NCBI GenBank assembly: GCA_022495995.1
Contig: JAFEMH010002337.1
Coordinates: 124,001-188,000, forward strand
Source: Adenophora triphylla var. japonica
Taxonomy: Eukaryota; Streptophyta; Magnoliopsida; Asterales; Campanulaceae
Length of the DNA: 64,000 nt
Direction of reading: 5' to 3'
The position numbers were made by a program, and so were the translations under genes. The notes beneath the pieces are model-generated. The model saw only the letters and a program-made list of their open reading frames with translations. It ran no database searches and was not told where the DNA came from. Below are positions 33,296-43,837 of this stretch, one piece after another (position 1 is the stretch's first letter; the number at the start of each line of letters is the position of its first letter).

Positions 33296-33310
33296 AAAGT
33301 TGGGGGCCAC
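33296..33310 (+). promoter_or_regulatory. polypurine tract of the Tat element
   Basis: aaagttgggggccac directly precedes the 3' LTR start TGAACATACC. The second Tat element has nearly the same tract (attgggggctac before TGAAG). Confidence 0.75.
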
Positions 33311-33970
33311 TGAACATACCAAAAGTGTCGAGTTGGGCCAAGTAAGCAAAGCCCAATCCTAAAGGCAACCATTGCCCCAACGTATCAAGGGGGCCAGGTC
33401 CAATCAATACAAGGCCCAAAGCCCATACCAAATATCAGTCGACTAAGCCCAACATTCGACCTATTAGGTCCCGACTTGACTTAGTCCGACCTTACAATCC
33501 AGACTCTAATACGGGTACGATCCATGCTCTGCCGTCGGTCGAAGTCGACCCTTCTTCAAGTGGCGACCTCGACCTAATCACTCAAGCGTCGAGCTAGCTA
33601 AGATAGACATACATGGTCAAATCTTTCCATAACCGCATCCCTACAAATCAGGGACTGTTTCAGGCACGTTCTCATGACAAGTAACTGCCGCTAGAATCTC
33701 GGAGCACATATCGCTCCACCAAAAATACAACAACCATCACCTATAAATACATCATCAATACCAACGGTGCAAAGGTAACTGCCATTTTGTTATCTGAATT
33801 CATTATTCAATACATTTTGAGCTATATACACTGTTATCTTACTCTCACGCTCGAGCGTCTTCGCCGGAGACACATCCGGCTAGTCGTGGGTTCTGATTTC
33901 AGGTCAAGAAGCCAGGTGATTGGTCCTGCCACGTGGAGGATTACTGATAAGCACAATTCCTGCAGCATCA
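33311..33970 (+). repeat. 3' LTR of the Tat element
   Basis: 660 bp. It is preceded by the polypurine stretch aaagttgggggccac (33,296-33,310) and followed by the target duplication catac. Confidence 0.9.
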
Positions 33971-34271
33971 CATACATTTCCATTTAAACTGACTAATTAG
34001 TTTTATTTCAAAATAAAACTGCTACAGAAAATAACAAATGGAAATGAAATAAAACTTGAGATTAAAATCTTGGTCATTGAATATTTATCCAAGTTTTATT
34101 TCTAACCAATGTGAAATTCATTCTCTTCTAATATTTACAAAGCTATACATTTACAATTTCACTCACAAAATTATCCATGACTTATTCTAAAAGGAGGACA
34201 TCAAGTTCTATGGGTAATGCTGAGAGTTCCATGGGCAGGCCATGGAACTTGCTGCTTTGTAAATACTAACA
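33971..34271 (-). repeat. 5' LTR of the level-1 element, start portion
   Basis: It begins with catac, the other side of the Tat target duplication. It matches 8,913-9,244 except one substitution and absence of the 31-bp duplication. It ends aaatactaaca, followed by the level-1 target duplication tgggc. Confidence 0.82.
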
Positions 34272-34560
34272 TGGGCTACCCAGGTGAAGTGGGCCTTGTA
34301 TTGGGATTTTAGTTGTGTATGTTCGTGGGCCTTGGGTTGCTGGATAAGATCCGTATCCATTCGTGTATGGGTGCATGTTGGAGCGAATGGGTGTTACACC
34401 CGTTCACACTGGATCGATGCCAGTTCACTGAATATGATTCCTTGATCAGGTTTTGTTTAAGATCACCTAAATTAGCCAAGTGCACAGACACTAGTGTAAA
34501 TTAAATATGAAAAACAAAATAGAAGTAAAAAAAAGCATCCCTTCATTACAAACAACTATA

Positions 34561-34816
34561 CTCCCTTCATCCCACAAAACATTACCCATTTACTGTTGAG
34601 AACATAAAATAAGAAATAATGTTATTAAAGTAGGTGTTGTGAGTAGGAGGAGAGAGAATGAGCGGAAAGAATAGTAAATTTGAAAAGTGTTGTGAGTATG
34701 ACAAGTGGGTCTCATGAATAAAGAAGTATTAAAAAATTTCCTTTTTAGGAAAGTGGGACTTTAAAGTGGGACGCCCAAAATAGTAAAATGGGTAATGTTT
34801 TATGGGACGGAGGGAG
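34561..34816. mobile_element. Stowaway-type MITE, 256 bp
   Basis: The left end is ctcccttcatcccacaaaac and the right end ttttatgggacggagggag. They pair as terminal inverted repeats extending inward (attaccc/gggtaat). TA flanks both ends. No coding capacity. Confidence 0.92.
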
Positions 34817-34891
34817 TATATGATAAGGACTTCCCCATAACTTAGTATAAAACTAAGAAAAATGTGGCAATAATATATAGACAAAAACTCA

Positions 34892-36001
34892 TGTGAGAAC
34901 ATGAATACCCGTCTCATGGATGAGACGGGTCGGATCCATGACCCGCGCCCAGGTGTATGAGCGCCCGCCCAAGCCATTCAATGCCTTGGTCCAGTCCAGC
35001 CAACAGCCTTGGCCCCAAATTGCTCCATCCTTGGCCCCAATTGGCCCCAAGCAGCCCAAAAAAAAAAAAAAAATTTGCTCACGTGGCAGTCTCTCATAGG
35101 CCCAAAAAAAAAAATTAAATTTTTATTTTTTGTTTTTTTTTTCGTTTGTGAAAAGTAATAGTTACTATAACATAATGTAATAATTGTATGCATATAAAGT
35201 AATAGTTTGTATACATTAAAGTAATACATATATACAGAAAAGTAATAGTATTTTTTCCTATGTTTTCTTCGTTTGGCAAAAGTAATAACTTATGTGTATT
35301 ACTTTTCAAATGTAATACATATAGTTTATATTACATTTGAAAAAATGAGTAAAAAATAATACATATATACAGAAAAACAGAAAAGTAATAGTATTTTTCC
35401 CTATGTTTTCTTCGTTTGGCAAAAGTAATAACTTATGTGTATTACTTTTCAAATGTAATACATATAGTTTGTATTACATTTGAAAAAATGGGTAAAAATA
35501 ATACATATATACAGAAAAGTAATAGTGTTTTCCCTATGTTTTCTTCGTTTGGCAAAAGTAATACTTATTATAACTAAAATAAGTTATTACATTTCAAATG
35601 TAATACATATAGTTTGTATTACATTTGAAAAAATGGGTAAAAATAATACATATATACAGAAAAGTAATAGCGTTTTTTCCTATATTTTCTTCGTTTGGCA
35701 AAAGTAATACTTATTATAACTAAAATAAGTTATTACATTTCAAATGTAATACATATAGTTTGTATTACATTTGAAAAAATGGGTAAAAAATGAGCTTTTG
35801 TTTTTTTAAAACAGGTATTACGTTTACTTATTAACAATGTTACTTTATATGTATACAGTCATTACATTAAGAGATGGTAACTATTACTTTTTCTAAACAT
35901 AATACCTGTTTTAAAAGGCATGAGCTGCCATTTAAAACGTAATACCTGTTTTAAATGGGTCGACCCGTCTCATGCATGAGACGGATCCCCTTGTTCTCAC
36001 A
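34892..36001. mobile_element. foldback-like element with palindromic terminal repeats, ~1.1 kb
   Basis: The ends tgtgagaacatgaataccc and its near-complement at 35,990-36,001 form inverted repeats of about 45 bp. Each terminal repeat contains its own palindrome: acccgtctcat-gg-atgagacgggt on the left (34,907-34,930) and ccgtctcatgcatgagacgg on the right (35,965-35,984). A second pair of inverted arms lies inside (about 35,148-35,205 and 35,838-35,898). The centre is an A/T-rich tandem array. No transposase and no clear target duplication were found. Mutator or foldback affinity is a guess. Confidence 0.65.
35230..35790. repeat. tandem array, ~133-147-bp unit, about 4 copies
   Basis: Units begin near 35,276, 35,418, 35,551 and 35,698 with ttcgtttggcaaaagtaata. 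Each contains the palindromic block aaatgtaatacatatagttt followed by gtattacattt, so every unit can form a stem. It fills the centre of the foldback-like element. Confidence 0.8.
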
Positions 36002-36777
36002 GGAGACTAACTCTAATATATATAAAGGTATGAATAAAATAATTTACCATAAGATCTAATGCAATCTTCAATAATGCAATGTCATCCATGCCATTTATGA
36101 GTATTGATTGCATTAAGAAACATGGCACATTTTAATATTGCTGATAATTTAAAAATATATGAGCATTGGAAAGGTCAAGACAATTTAAAATATTAAGTTT
36201 TTTTTTTCTAAGGACCGAGAAAAGAAAGTGAAAAAAGGACTTTTATATCTTTTGTATGAGAGGCGAACTAGTCTTATAAATAAGGTATAAGACGACGAAG
36301 AGTTTATTTGGAATATTGGATCTCAGCTGGTCTTATTTGGAATATTGATCTTGGCCAAAGACTCTAGGGTCAGAAGCCCTTGATAAATCCATATAATTTA
36401 CTAAAGTTCACATATGAGATTCAAATTAAAATTTCTTATAAACTCACCTTTTTTAGGTATAAGAGCAATTCTAGTTTTATACTTTACGTATAAGAGCGGA
36501 TTGTTTAATGAAATATGTATTTTTTATTTATTTTTTAAAAATGTGAAAACTATGAGAAAAAAATTATTTTTATAACTAACTATAAGGAGTTGGTCTTACA
36601 AAAAACGTGTTTTTTTTCAATGCTTAGAAAAAACCATTTTTACACTGCACTAAATAACACTAACACTTGCACTTTTTTACACTTGCACTTTGTTACACTA
36701 ACACCGGCGCTTTTTTACACTGACACTTAATATACATGCACTGGCACTTTTTTACAAAATGAGCTGAAGATTTGTCA
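36002..36777. other. intergenic A/T-rich sequence with a short minisatellite
   Basis: 36,002-36,640 shows nothing recognisable. From 36,645 to 36,765 a degenerate 11-14-bp repeat of cactaacacttgcactttttt type occurs. It ends where the truncated copia element begins. Confidence 0.5.
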
Positions 36778-36992
36778 CTAGCTAGTATTTGCTTCTCCAA
36801 AATGAGCTGGCTCATGTCCTGAATCCACAGCAGCCAAAAAACAACGATGTTCCAAAGAGAAATTAGTGCAATTGACAAAGTGTGATAAAGGATAACGAGT
36901 ACCTGAAGATTTGTCATGGGAAGATGAACGTGACGAGGGTGGGGGATGGACATCAGTGCTGTGAGCCTGAGGAGATTCCAAGTCATATTCAT

Positions 36993-39143
36993 CTATCTGG
37001 TAGAAGGAACCTTAACTCGTTGTCCTCTTCCCAGATTCTCTGTAGTGATTGATTCTGCATTCTGCTCAGGCACTTGTTCAGACAACTGGTTAGGTATCTG
37101 ATCAGACAACGGTTCAGTAACTGCAACCTGACCAGTCTGTTGATCGGGAAACTGATCAGTCAAATGTTCAGTAACTGCAATCTGTTCGGTCTGTTGTGCA
37201 GGAAGTTGTGCAAGCAACTGCACAGTTACATGGTCACTGTCGTCGTCGCAAGCATCTACATCATTGCAAAGAAAGATATCTGAATATGTGTATGCTTCCT
37301 CTTGATTGGTCCTGTTAGAAGCAAAAGGAAACTCCTTTTCCACAAACACTACATCCCGGGAAACAAGCAATTTATTTTCATCAAGATTGTACACATACCA
37401 TCCTTTCTTTCCAAAAGGATACCCCAAAAACACACATCGCCTACTTCGACTAGAAAATTTATCATTATCTTTCCTAGAATAGTGACCATAACACAAGGAT
37501 CCAAACACCCTAATATGCGCATAAGAGGGTGACTTTCCAAAGAGAATTTCAAAAGGAGTTTTTCCTTTCAACAATTTTGAAGGAGTGCGATTAATCAAAT
37601 GTCCTGCTGCTAATACACATTCTCCCCAAAATTTGACCGGTAATTTTGCTTGAAACATCAACGCACGAGACACATTCAAAATATGCCGATGCTTTCTTTC
37701 AACCCTGCCATTTTGTTGCGACGTGCGAACACAAGTGGTGTGATGTTCTATGCCATTTTCAATAAAGTATTTTTCCAAACAAGTAAACTCCATTCCATTG
37801 TCACTCCTAATTTTCTTGACACGTTTATTAAATTGCCGTTCTACCATGACAAGAAAGTTTTTCAAAATATGTTAAACATCACTTTTCGACCGCACTAAGT
37901 AAACCCACACACCATGAGATCGGTCATCCACAATGGTCAAAAAGTAAACAGCTCCACACAAAGCAGGTATACGATAATCACCCCAAATATCACAATGAAT
38001 CAAATAAAAAATGTCATCAGAATTACTTTCACTAAGCAAAAATTTGTCCCGACTTTGCTTAGCTTTGCAACAAATCTCACAAACGTTTTTATTATGACTA
38101 CTACGACTGACGAAAGGTAATAAACCAACTACTTTACTTGATGGATGTCCGAGTCGCTGATGCCACAACTGAAAGCTTCCGGATTCTCTAACGTTGTAAG
38201 CCTGCGTCCTTGGAGATCTCCTCAAGTAATACAATCCCCCGTCTTGTTCACCCACACCAATCAAAATCTTCGAGTCCCGGTCCTGTACAACACATTGTTT
38301 ATCATAAAAATGCACTAAATAATTGAAATCTCGAAGTAATTGACTAACAGACAACAAGTTACAATTAAAAGATGGTGCATATAAAACATTTCGCAAGACA
38401 AGATATCCACCGATCCTGACATTGCCTTCTTTTTTGGCCTCAATATATCTTCCATTGGGCAATCCAATCTGATTAGCCCTAATTTCATGAACATTTCTAA
38501 GTAGAGAAACGTCCCCTGTTATGTGTCGATTGGCTCCCCTATCGACAAGCCACAATTCATTATCTTTCTTACCATTCACACGGCTAGTTGTGTTGACTGT
38601 TGTGTGATCAGGTGTCTGCCCCTGTGTCTGCATGTAGTTCTTGAAATTGCTCCACTGCTCCGTTGTGAAACCCAGCATATTAGCCCGTTGTGCATCTGTC
38701 ATTCCAGCTGCTCCTTCATCGCTGATCTGCACTGCATTGACTTTCTTGTTGAGTTTCACTTGGTCCCTTCCTATCCCGAATGATTGGCCTCCACCTTTTG
38801 CTTTAGCGTTCTTCATACACTGCTCTCCCCACCATTTTGGATAGCCCACCAGCTTATAACACGAATTGACATCGTGTCCCTTCTTCTTACAATTAGAACA
38901 AGTAACATTTCCCATATCCCTTCTTTCTGCTGGACCACCTGTCGATCCTCCTGTGCCTACAACTGTCTGAACAGCAAAACTCACAGGTTCTGAATATTCT
39001 TCATGTACGCCGCCCTTCAGTCGTTCTTCCCGAGTAACCATTGAGTATGCCTTATTGACATTAGGCAAAGGCTCTGTGTTCAGAATGGACGACTTCACAT
39101 TCTCAAATTTCGGAGTTTCCAACCCCATAACAAATTGATGCAC
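36993..39143 (-). pseudogene. gag C-terminus, protease and integrase, truncated copia element
   Basis: A zinc knuckle (CSNCKKKGHDVNSC) is followed by the protease LVDRGANRHITG. The Ser after the catalytic Asp is Arg here, against DSGA in the sister. The GAG-pre-integrase block is LWHQRLGHPSSKVVG and CEICCKAKQSRDKF. Integrase has HCDIWGDY, then a TAA after KSDV near 37,874, then IRSDNGMEF and SQQNGRVERKHRH. The acidic residues are present but the stop splits the domain. Translation also lacks the polymerase altogether, so the copy is dead. Confidence 0.85.
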
Positions 39144-39731
39144 GTGTTCGTCTTCACGTCTCTTGACTAACGTTGCACCAATATTGCACTTGCAACCTGC
39201 ACAAGAACAGATCGGGAGTCTCTCAAAATCGTTGAGTTCATCCTACAACTTCTTGATCCGTCCATAATAAGCCGCCACACTTTCGTTTTTCCCTTGCCTG
39301 CAATTCGCTATGTCCGCCTTTATTTGTTGGGTTCTCGGTCCATTCCCTACCGAAAAACGCTCCTTCAAATCATCCCATAGTACCCTTGCTTCTTCCGCAT
39401 ACGTGATGGTGGAACGAAGCTTAGGTTCGACTGTGTTGAATATCCACGACACAATCATGGAATTCACGGTATACCAAAGTTCCGCCTCATCCTCGTCGCT
39501 AGGCAGCGTGATTGTTCCATCAATGAACCCGGTCTTCGTCTTCGCTCTAAGCGATCCTTTGAAAACTCGTGCCCATTCTTCATAATTTTCGCCTTTCAAA
39601 ATAACATGAGTGAAAATCATTCCTGGATTGTCACTCGAAGAGAGAAAATAAGGAGATCGCCTTTCTTCCATCACCATCTTTCCCTTACCAGAATTTTCTC
39701 CTACCTTGCTGGAATTCTCTTCGATTGCCAT
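39144..39731 (-). pseudogene. gag N-terminal part, truncated copia element
   Basis: It starts MAIEENSSKVGENSGKGK at 39,731 and contains SPYFLSSSDNPGMIFTHVIL and GENYEEWARVFKGSLRAKTK, the copia-type gag domain (PF14244 type). The frame stops at KKL followed by TAG (about 39,242), where the sister element has Trp; a TGG-to-TAG change. The sequence beyond still reads as gag (DELNDFERLP, CSCAGCKC) to join the next block. Confidence 0.82.
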
Positions 39732-39967
39732 CGGTTTGGAGCTCTGATACCAAGTTAGAAACTGTGTAATAAGGAAGAAATTATGCTATTATTTTTCTCT
39801 GCTTTTTCGTGTACAAGGAGGGTTATATACAAACTAATCAACCAATCCCTATAATTTCTCTAAAAGATATACACCTATCAGATTTACAATTTATCAATAA
39901 GGAATGAGATAAATCATCCACAACAAATAGTCAACAATCTTCCCAAGGATCTCGGCATATCTCAACA

Positions 39968-40191
39968 ATATTCTACTCCGCTCACTATTATACCCACTAA
40001 CTATTTTCTCCACTCATTCTCTCTCCTAATTCACTATTACACTCATAACACTTTTTAAATTTACTATTTCCTCCACTAATTCTATCTCCTATTTTCAAAT
40101 TACACTCACAACATTTTTTCTACCCACCTATTTTCTTAATTTGCGTGCCGAACCAAAAATGATGAACCATTTCCTGAGACGAAGGGAGTAT
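39968..40191. mobile_element. Stowaway-type MITE remnant, left end damaged
   Basis: The right end gagacgaagggagta and interior words (tttctccactcattctctct, attttcaaattacactcaca) match the MITE at 7,737. The left terminal repeat is cut where the copia LTR ends. Confidence 0.65.
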
Positions 40192-40482
40192 ATTTTACTT
40201 ATTTGTACACTGCTTATATTACAGACTTGCTTAGTAATTAGACACTTATTTTAGAATAATATAGATATTTATTATGAGACGGAGGACGGAACATCACAAC
40301 TTTTATCTAAACAGTAAAAAAAATAAGAAAAGAATATGTGGAATGCACCGGTTCAGTTAATTGGTCCAGTTTATCCGAAGAAAAACAGAAAGAAAATTAT
40401 ACGGTCAACGCCCCCTATATTTAGGCTAATAGCTTCTTCACTTCACTTCACTTACTGCTAATTTTTTTCTCGCTTAATTTTG
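40192..40482 (+). promoter_or_regulatory. probable promoter and 5' untranslated region of the SDR gene
   Basis: A TATA-like ctatattta lies near 40,412, about 70 bp upstream of the proposed ATG at 40,483, followed by a cttcacttcacttcacttac pyrimidine-rich leader. This is inference from spacing. Confidence 0.35.
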
Positions 40483-40746
40483 ATGCCGGTGATGGAACCG
40501 CCCAATCCCTTCAAAGAAATCGGGTTTGATTCTTAACTTTTCCACTATTTTATTTCAATGATGACTTAATCACCTTCTCAAACTCTGATCTTAACCTAAT
40601 TCAGATTTCAACTCTCTATTTGATTTCGCGCAAGTCTCTATTTTAATTCCCAAATCAAGTTCAAGCTCCTGTTTGTTTCTTAATCAACCTTAACTGAATC
40701 CATATTTTTCCTTTTGATCCCTAACATTTTCTTGAGTAGGGTGACT

Positions 40747-40947
40747 TGTTGAGATAATGACGAGATCCTTGGGAAGATTCAACAGTCAGTGCCGAATTCT
40801 CTTCCACTTCAGTTCGTGAATATCCTTAAGTCAATGTATCTTTAGAATTAGAATAGTCTTGATTTCTTGTATAAATATCTTGTTATTCAATGGAATACAC
40901 AGAGAAAACAATAACAGTTTTTCTTCCTCCTTACTTGACTTCTAACT
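40747..40947 (+). repeat. 5' LTR of the intronic copia element
   Basis: 201 bp, TGTTGAGATAATG to TTCTAACT. A TATA-like gtataaatatc occurs at about 40,870. Identical by eye to 45,473-45,673. Confidence 0.93.
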
Positions 40948-40977
40948 TGGTATCAGAGCCCAGTTTTGATCAAAATT

Positions 40978-42189
40978 ATGGCCGGCGGCAATGAGCAAAC
41001 ATCCGGCGATAACTCCGACAAAGGAAAGATGATTAAGGAAGAAAAGAGATCTCCTTATTTTCTTTCTTCAAGCGATAATCCGGGGATGATTATCACCCAT
41101 GTTCAATTAAAGGGTGAAAATTATGAGGAATGGGCACGTGTTTTCAAAGGATCGCTTCGAGCGAAGACGAAAACTGGATTCATTGATGGCAGAATCTTGC
41201 GTCCTGACGATGCGGATGAAGCGGACCAATGGTGGACGGTGAACTCCATGATTGTTTCATGGATCTTTAACACAATAGAGCCGACCCTTCGCTCCACTAT
41301 CACTTATGTGGACGAAGCAAAGGTTTTATGGGATGATTTGAAGGAACGGTTCTCGATGGGGAATGGACCGAAGACACAACAATTGAAGGCGGACATAGCA
41401 AATTGTAGACAAGGGAAGAACGAGAGCGTAGCTTCTTACTATGGACGCATCAAGAAGCTGTGGGATGCTCTTAATGATTTTGAGACATTGCCAACATGCT
41501 CCTGCACGGGCTGCACGTGTGATATTGGGGCGGTGTTAGTGAAAAGGCGTGAGGAGGAACGGGTTCATCAATTCGTCATGGGGTTAGAAACTCCAAAATT
41601 TGAGAACGTGAAGACCTCTATTGTCAATACGGAGCCACTACCTTCTGTGAATAAAGCTTACTCTAATGCTATAAGAGAGGAACAGGTGCTGGGAGGCGGA
41701 TCTGGAGAACTTCCAACTTTAGCAAGTTTCGTTGCTCGTACATTTGATAGGGCAGTTGGTAAATCAGTTGTGAGAACAGATGGCTCGACAGGTGGCTTGA
41801 CAGAGAAGAAGGATATGAGCAATGTCACTTGCTCTCACTGCCATAAGAAAGGACACAGTGCAGATTCGTGCTTCAAGCTGATAGGATACCCAGAATGGTG
41901 GGAAGAACAACGTGGGAAGCCAGCAAGAGGACGAGGTGGAAGCCAATTTTCCTCGGGAAGGAAAGATCAAGGGAAGCCAAGCACAAGGTCCAACAATGCA
42001 GAGGTCAGTATCGAAGGAGTTCCGCATCGTGCTGGAAACCTTTGGGATTCACAGCAGATCAATGGAACAACTTCAAGAATTTTATGCAGACACAGGTGCC
42101 GACAACTGTCAGCACAACTTGCAACGCAACTGGTAAGACAATTGGTACCCACAGTTGGCTCGTCGACAGTGGAGCCAACCGACACATAA
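40978..42189 (+). CDS. gag of the intronic copia element
   Basis: I take MAGGNEQTSGDNSDKGK at 40,978 as the start. The domain is the copia-type gag (SPYFLSSSDNPGMIITHVQL, GENYEEWARVFKGSLRAKTK, RFSMGNGPKTQQLKADIANC). A CCHC knuckle CSHCHKKGHSADSC follows at about 41,830. A single-base frameshift near 42,030 diverts the frame before the protease. The gag product itself could still be made, with a foreign tail. Confidence 0.85.
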   Translation: MAGGNEQTSGDNSDKGKMIKEEKRSPYFLSSSDNPGMIITHVQLKGENYEEWARVFKGSLRAKTKTGFIDGRILRPDDADEADQWWTVNSMIVSWIFNTIEPTLRSTITYVDEAKVLWDDLKERFSMGNGPKTQQLKADIANCRQGKNESVASYYGRIKKLWDALNDFETLPTCSCTGCTCDIGAVLVKRREEERVHQFVMGLETPKFENVKTSIVNTEPLPSVNKAYSNAIREEQVLGGGSGELPTLASFVARTFDRAVGKSVVRTDGSTGGLTEKKDMSNVTCSHCHKKGHSADSCFKLIGYPEWWEEQRGKPARGRGGSQFSSGRKDQGKPSTRSNNAEVSIEGVPHRAGNLWDSQQINGTTSRILCRHRCRQLSAQLATQLVRQLVPTVGSSTVEPTDT

Positions 42190-43526
42190 CAGGGGACATC
42201 TCTTTGCTCAGTGATGTTCATGATATTAAGGCGAATCACATTGGTCTGCCTAATGGGAGATACATGAAAGCCATGAAAGAAGGCAACGTTGAGATTGCCA
42301 CGAATCTTGTTTTAAAAAATGTTTTATATGCCCTAAACTTTAACTGCAATCTCTTATCTGTCTCTCAATTACTTCGAGATTCTGATTATTTGGTGCATTT
42401 TTCTGACAAAAAATGTGTTGTACAGGACCGGGTCTCGAAGATTTTGATTGGAGCGGGTGAATTGGACGGGGGGTTGTACTACTTGAGGAAGTCACCGACA
42501 ACGCAAGTGCACAACGTTAGAGAATCTGGCAGTTTTCAGTTATGGCATCAGCGACTCGGGCATCCGTCAATGAAAATAGTGGGTTTGTTACCTTTCGTTA
42601 CTCATAGTAGTATTAATAAAGACGTTTGTGAGATTTGTTGCAAGGCTAAACAAAGTAGGGATAAATTTTTACTTAGTGAAAGTAATTCTAATGGAATTTT
42701 CGATTTAATTCATTGTGATGTTTGGGGTGACTATCGGAAACCTGCTTTGTGTGGTGCTGTTTATTTTTTAACCATTGTGGATGATTGTTCCCGTGCGGTA
42801 TGGGTTTATTTGGTCAAGTCTAAGGGTGATGTTTCCCAAATTTTGAAAAAATTTCTTGCCATGGTAGAGCGGCAATTTAATAAACAAGTTAAGAAAATTA
42901 GGAGCGATAATGGAACGGAATTTACTTGTTTGGAAAAATACTTTCTTGAACAGGGGATTGAACATCACACTACTTGTGTTCGTACGTCCCAACAAAATGG
43001 AAGGGTAGAAAGAAAGCATAGACATATTTTAAATGTGTCTCGTGCTTTGATGTTTCAAGCAAAATTACCGGTCAAGTTTTGGGGGGAGTGTGTGTTGGCG
43101 GCTGGGCATTTAATTAATCGAACCCCCTCAAAATTATTAAACGGGAAAACTCCTTATGAAATTATTTTTGGGAAGCCTCCTTCTTACTCACACATTCGGG
43201 TGTTTGGGTCTTTATGCTATATGCATTATTCTCGGCGTGATAATGATAAGTTTGCAAGTCGAAGTAGGCGATGCGTGTTCTTAGGGTATCCCCTTGGCAA
43301 GAAAGGGTGGTATGTGTATGATATCGATGAAAATAAGTTGTTCGTTTCTCGGGATGTTATTTTTGTGAAACAAGAGTTCCCTTTTGCTCACGGTCAGAAT
43401 AGTCAGTCAGAAGGAGCATACACAGACTCTGACATTTTTCTTTGTCCTTCCAATAATATGGAGGATTGTGAAGAAGTTCCTGCTACAGTTTCCGATCAAC
43501 TTACTGGCCAGGTGGTGACCGGTTGA
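42031..43526 (+). CDS. protease and integrase of the intronic copia element
   Basis: The open frame reads LGFTADQWNNFKNFMQTQ, then protease SWLVDSGANRHITGD, GAG-pre-integrase LWHQRLGHPSMKIVG, the zinc pair CEICCKAKQ, and integrase HCDVWGDY, IRSDNGTEF and SQQNGRVERKHRH with all acidic residues. It ends at a TGA after QVVTG (43,524-43,526), before the reverse transcriptase. Sequence between 43,527 and 43,838 reads on in other frames. Confidence 0.87.
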
Positions 43527-43837
43527 CAACAAGTGATCGAACAAGTAGCAGTGGCAGCCTGGCGATGAACCACTGGCGATGAACCACTTGCCGATGAAGC
43601 GCAGATGAACGGCTCGCCGATGAACACTCGCCAATTGATTGAGACAGAAAATGGGACGTGGTCGAGAGTTAGGGTCCCTTCTACCCGATATCCATCTTCG
43701 AATATGAGTTGGAATCATCACAGCGCATATTGCTCAAGCTACACCCCGTCCCGTCCATCTACTCAATCCAAATCTTCAGGTACTCGATATCCCTTATCAC
43801 ATTTTGTCAGTTGCACTAAATTCTCGTCTGCATATCG

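Larger units (their letters stand above)
9986..33970 (+). mobile_element. Tat-lineage Ty3/gypsy element with antisense gene (level 2), ~24 kb including insert
   Basis: LTRs of about 660 bp start TGAACATACC and end GCATCA. The flanking duplication is catac on the right and tatac on the left, one base changed. In order it has: leader, gag, protease, reverse transcriptase, two RNase H-like domains, integrase, a hairpin-rich repeat array, an intron-containing gene on the opposite strand, a polypurine tract and the 3' LTR. The second, archaeal-type RNase H and the antisense gene mark the Tat/Retand group (family knowledge). Removing the Athila insert (11.8 kb) leaves about 12.2 kb. Coding parts contain stops and frameshifts, so it is not autonomous. 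Confidence 0.9.
8556..34271 (-). mobile_element. small LTR element (level 1 of nest), interrupted by a Tat element
   Basis: On the minus strand the LTR starts TGTTAGTATTTACAAAG. The flanking 5-bp duplication is tgggc at 8,551-8,555 and 34,272-34,276, which defines the ends. The 3' LTR is 8,556-9,244. The 5' LTR is split in two (9,698-9,985 and 33,971-34,271) by the Tat element. Only about 390 bp lie between the LTRs, with no ORF, so it is a deleted or TRIM-like non-autonomous element. The purine tract before the 3' LTR is typical of copia elements. Family assignment beyond LTR retrotransposon is inference. Confidence 0.82.
36778..39967 (-). mobile_element. 3'-truncated Ty1/copia element
   Basis: The 5' LTR is at 39,753-39,967 (215 bp, TGTTGAGATATGCCGAG on the minus strand). 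The primer site tggtatcagagc (39,741-39,752) follows, then gag, protease and integrase. Sequence stops near 36,778, just before the reverse transcriptase, so the polymerase, RNase H and 3' LTR are missing. It belongs to the same family as the complete plus-strand element at 40,747 (shared gag, protease and integrase motifs, related LTR). The two lie head to head 779 bp apart. Confidence 0.85.
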
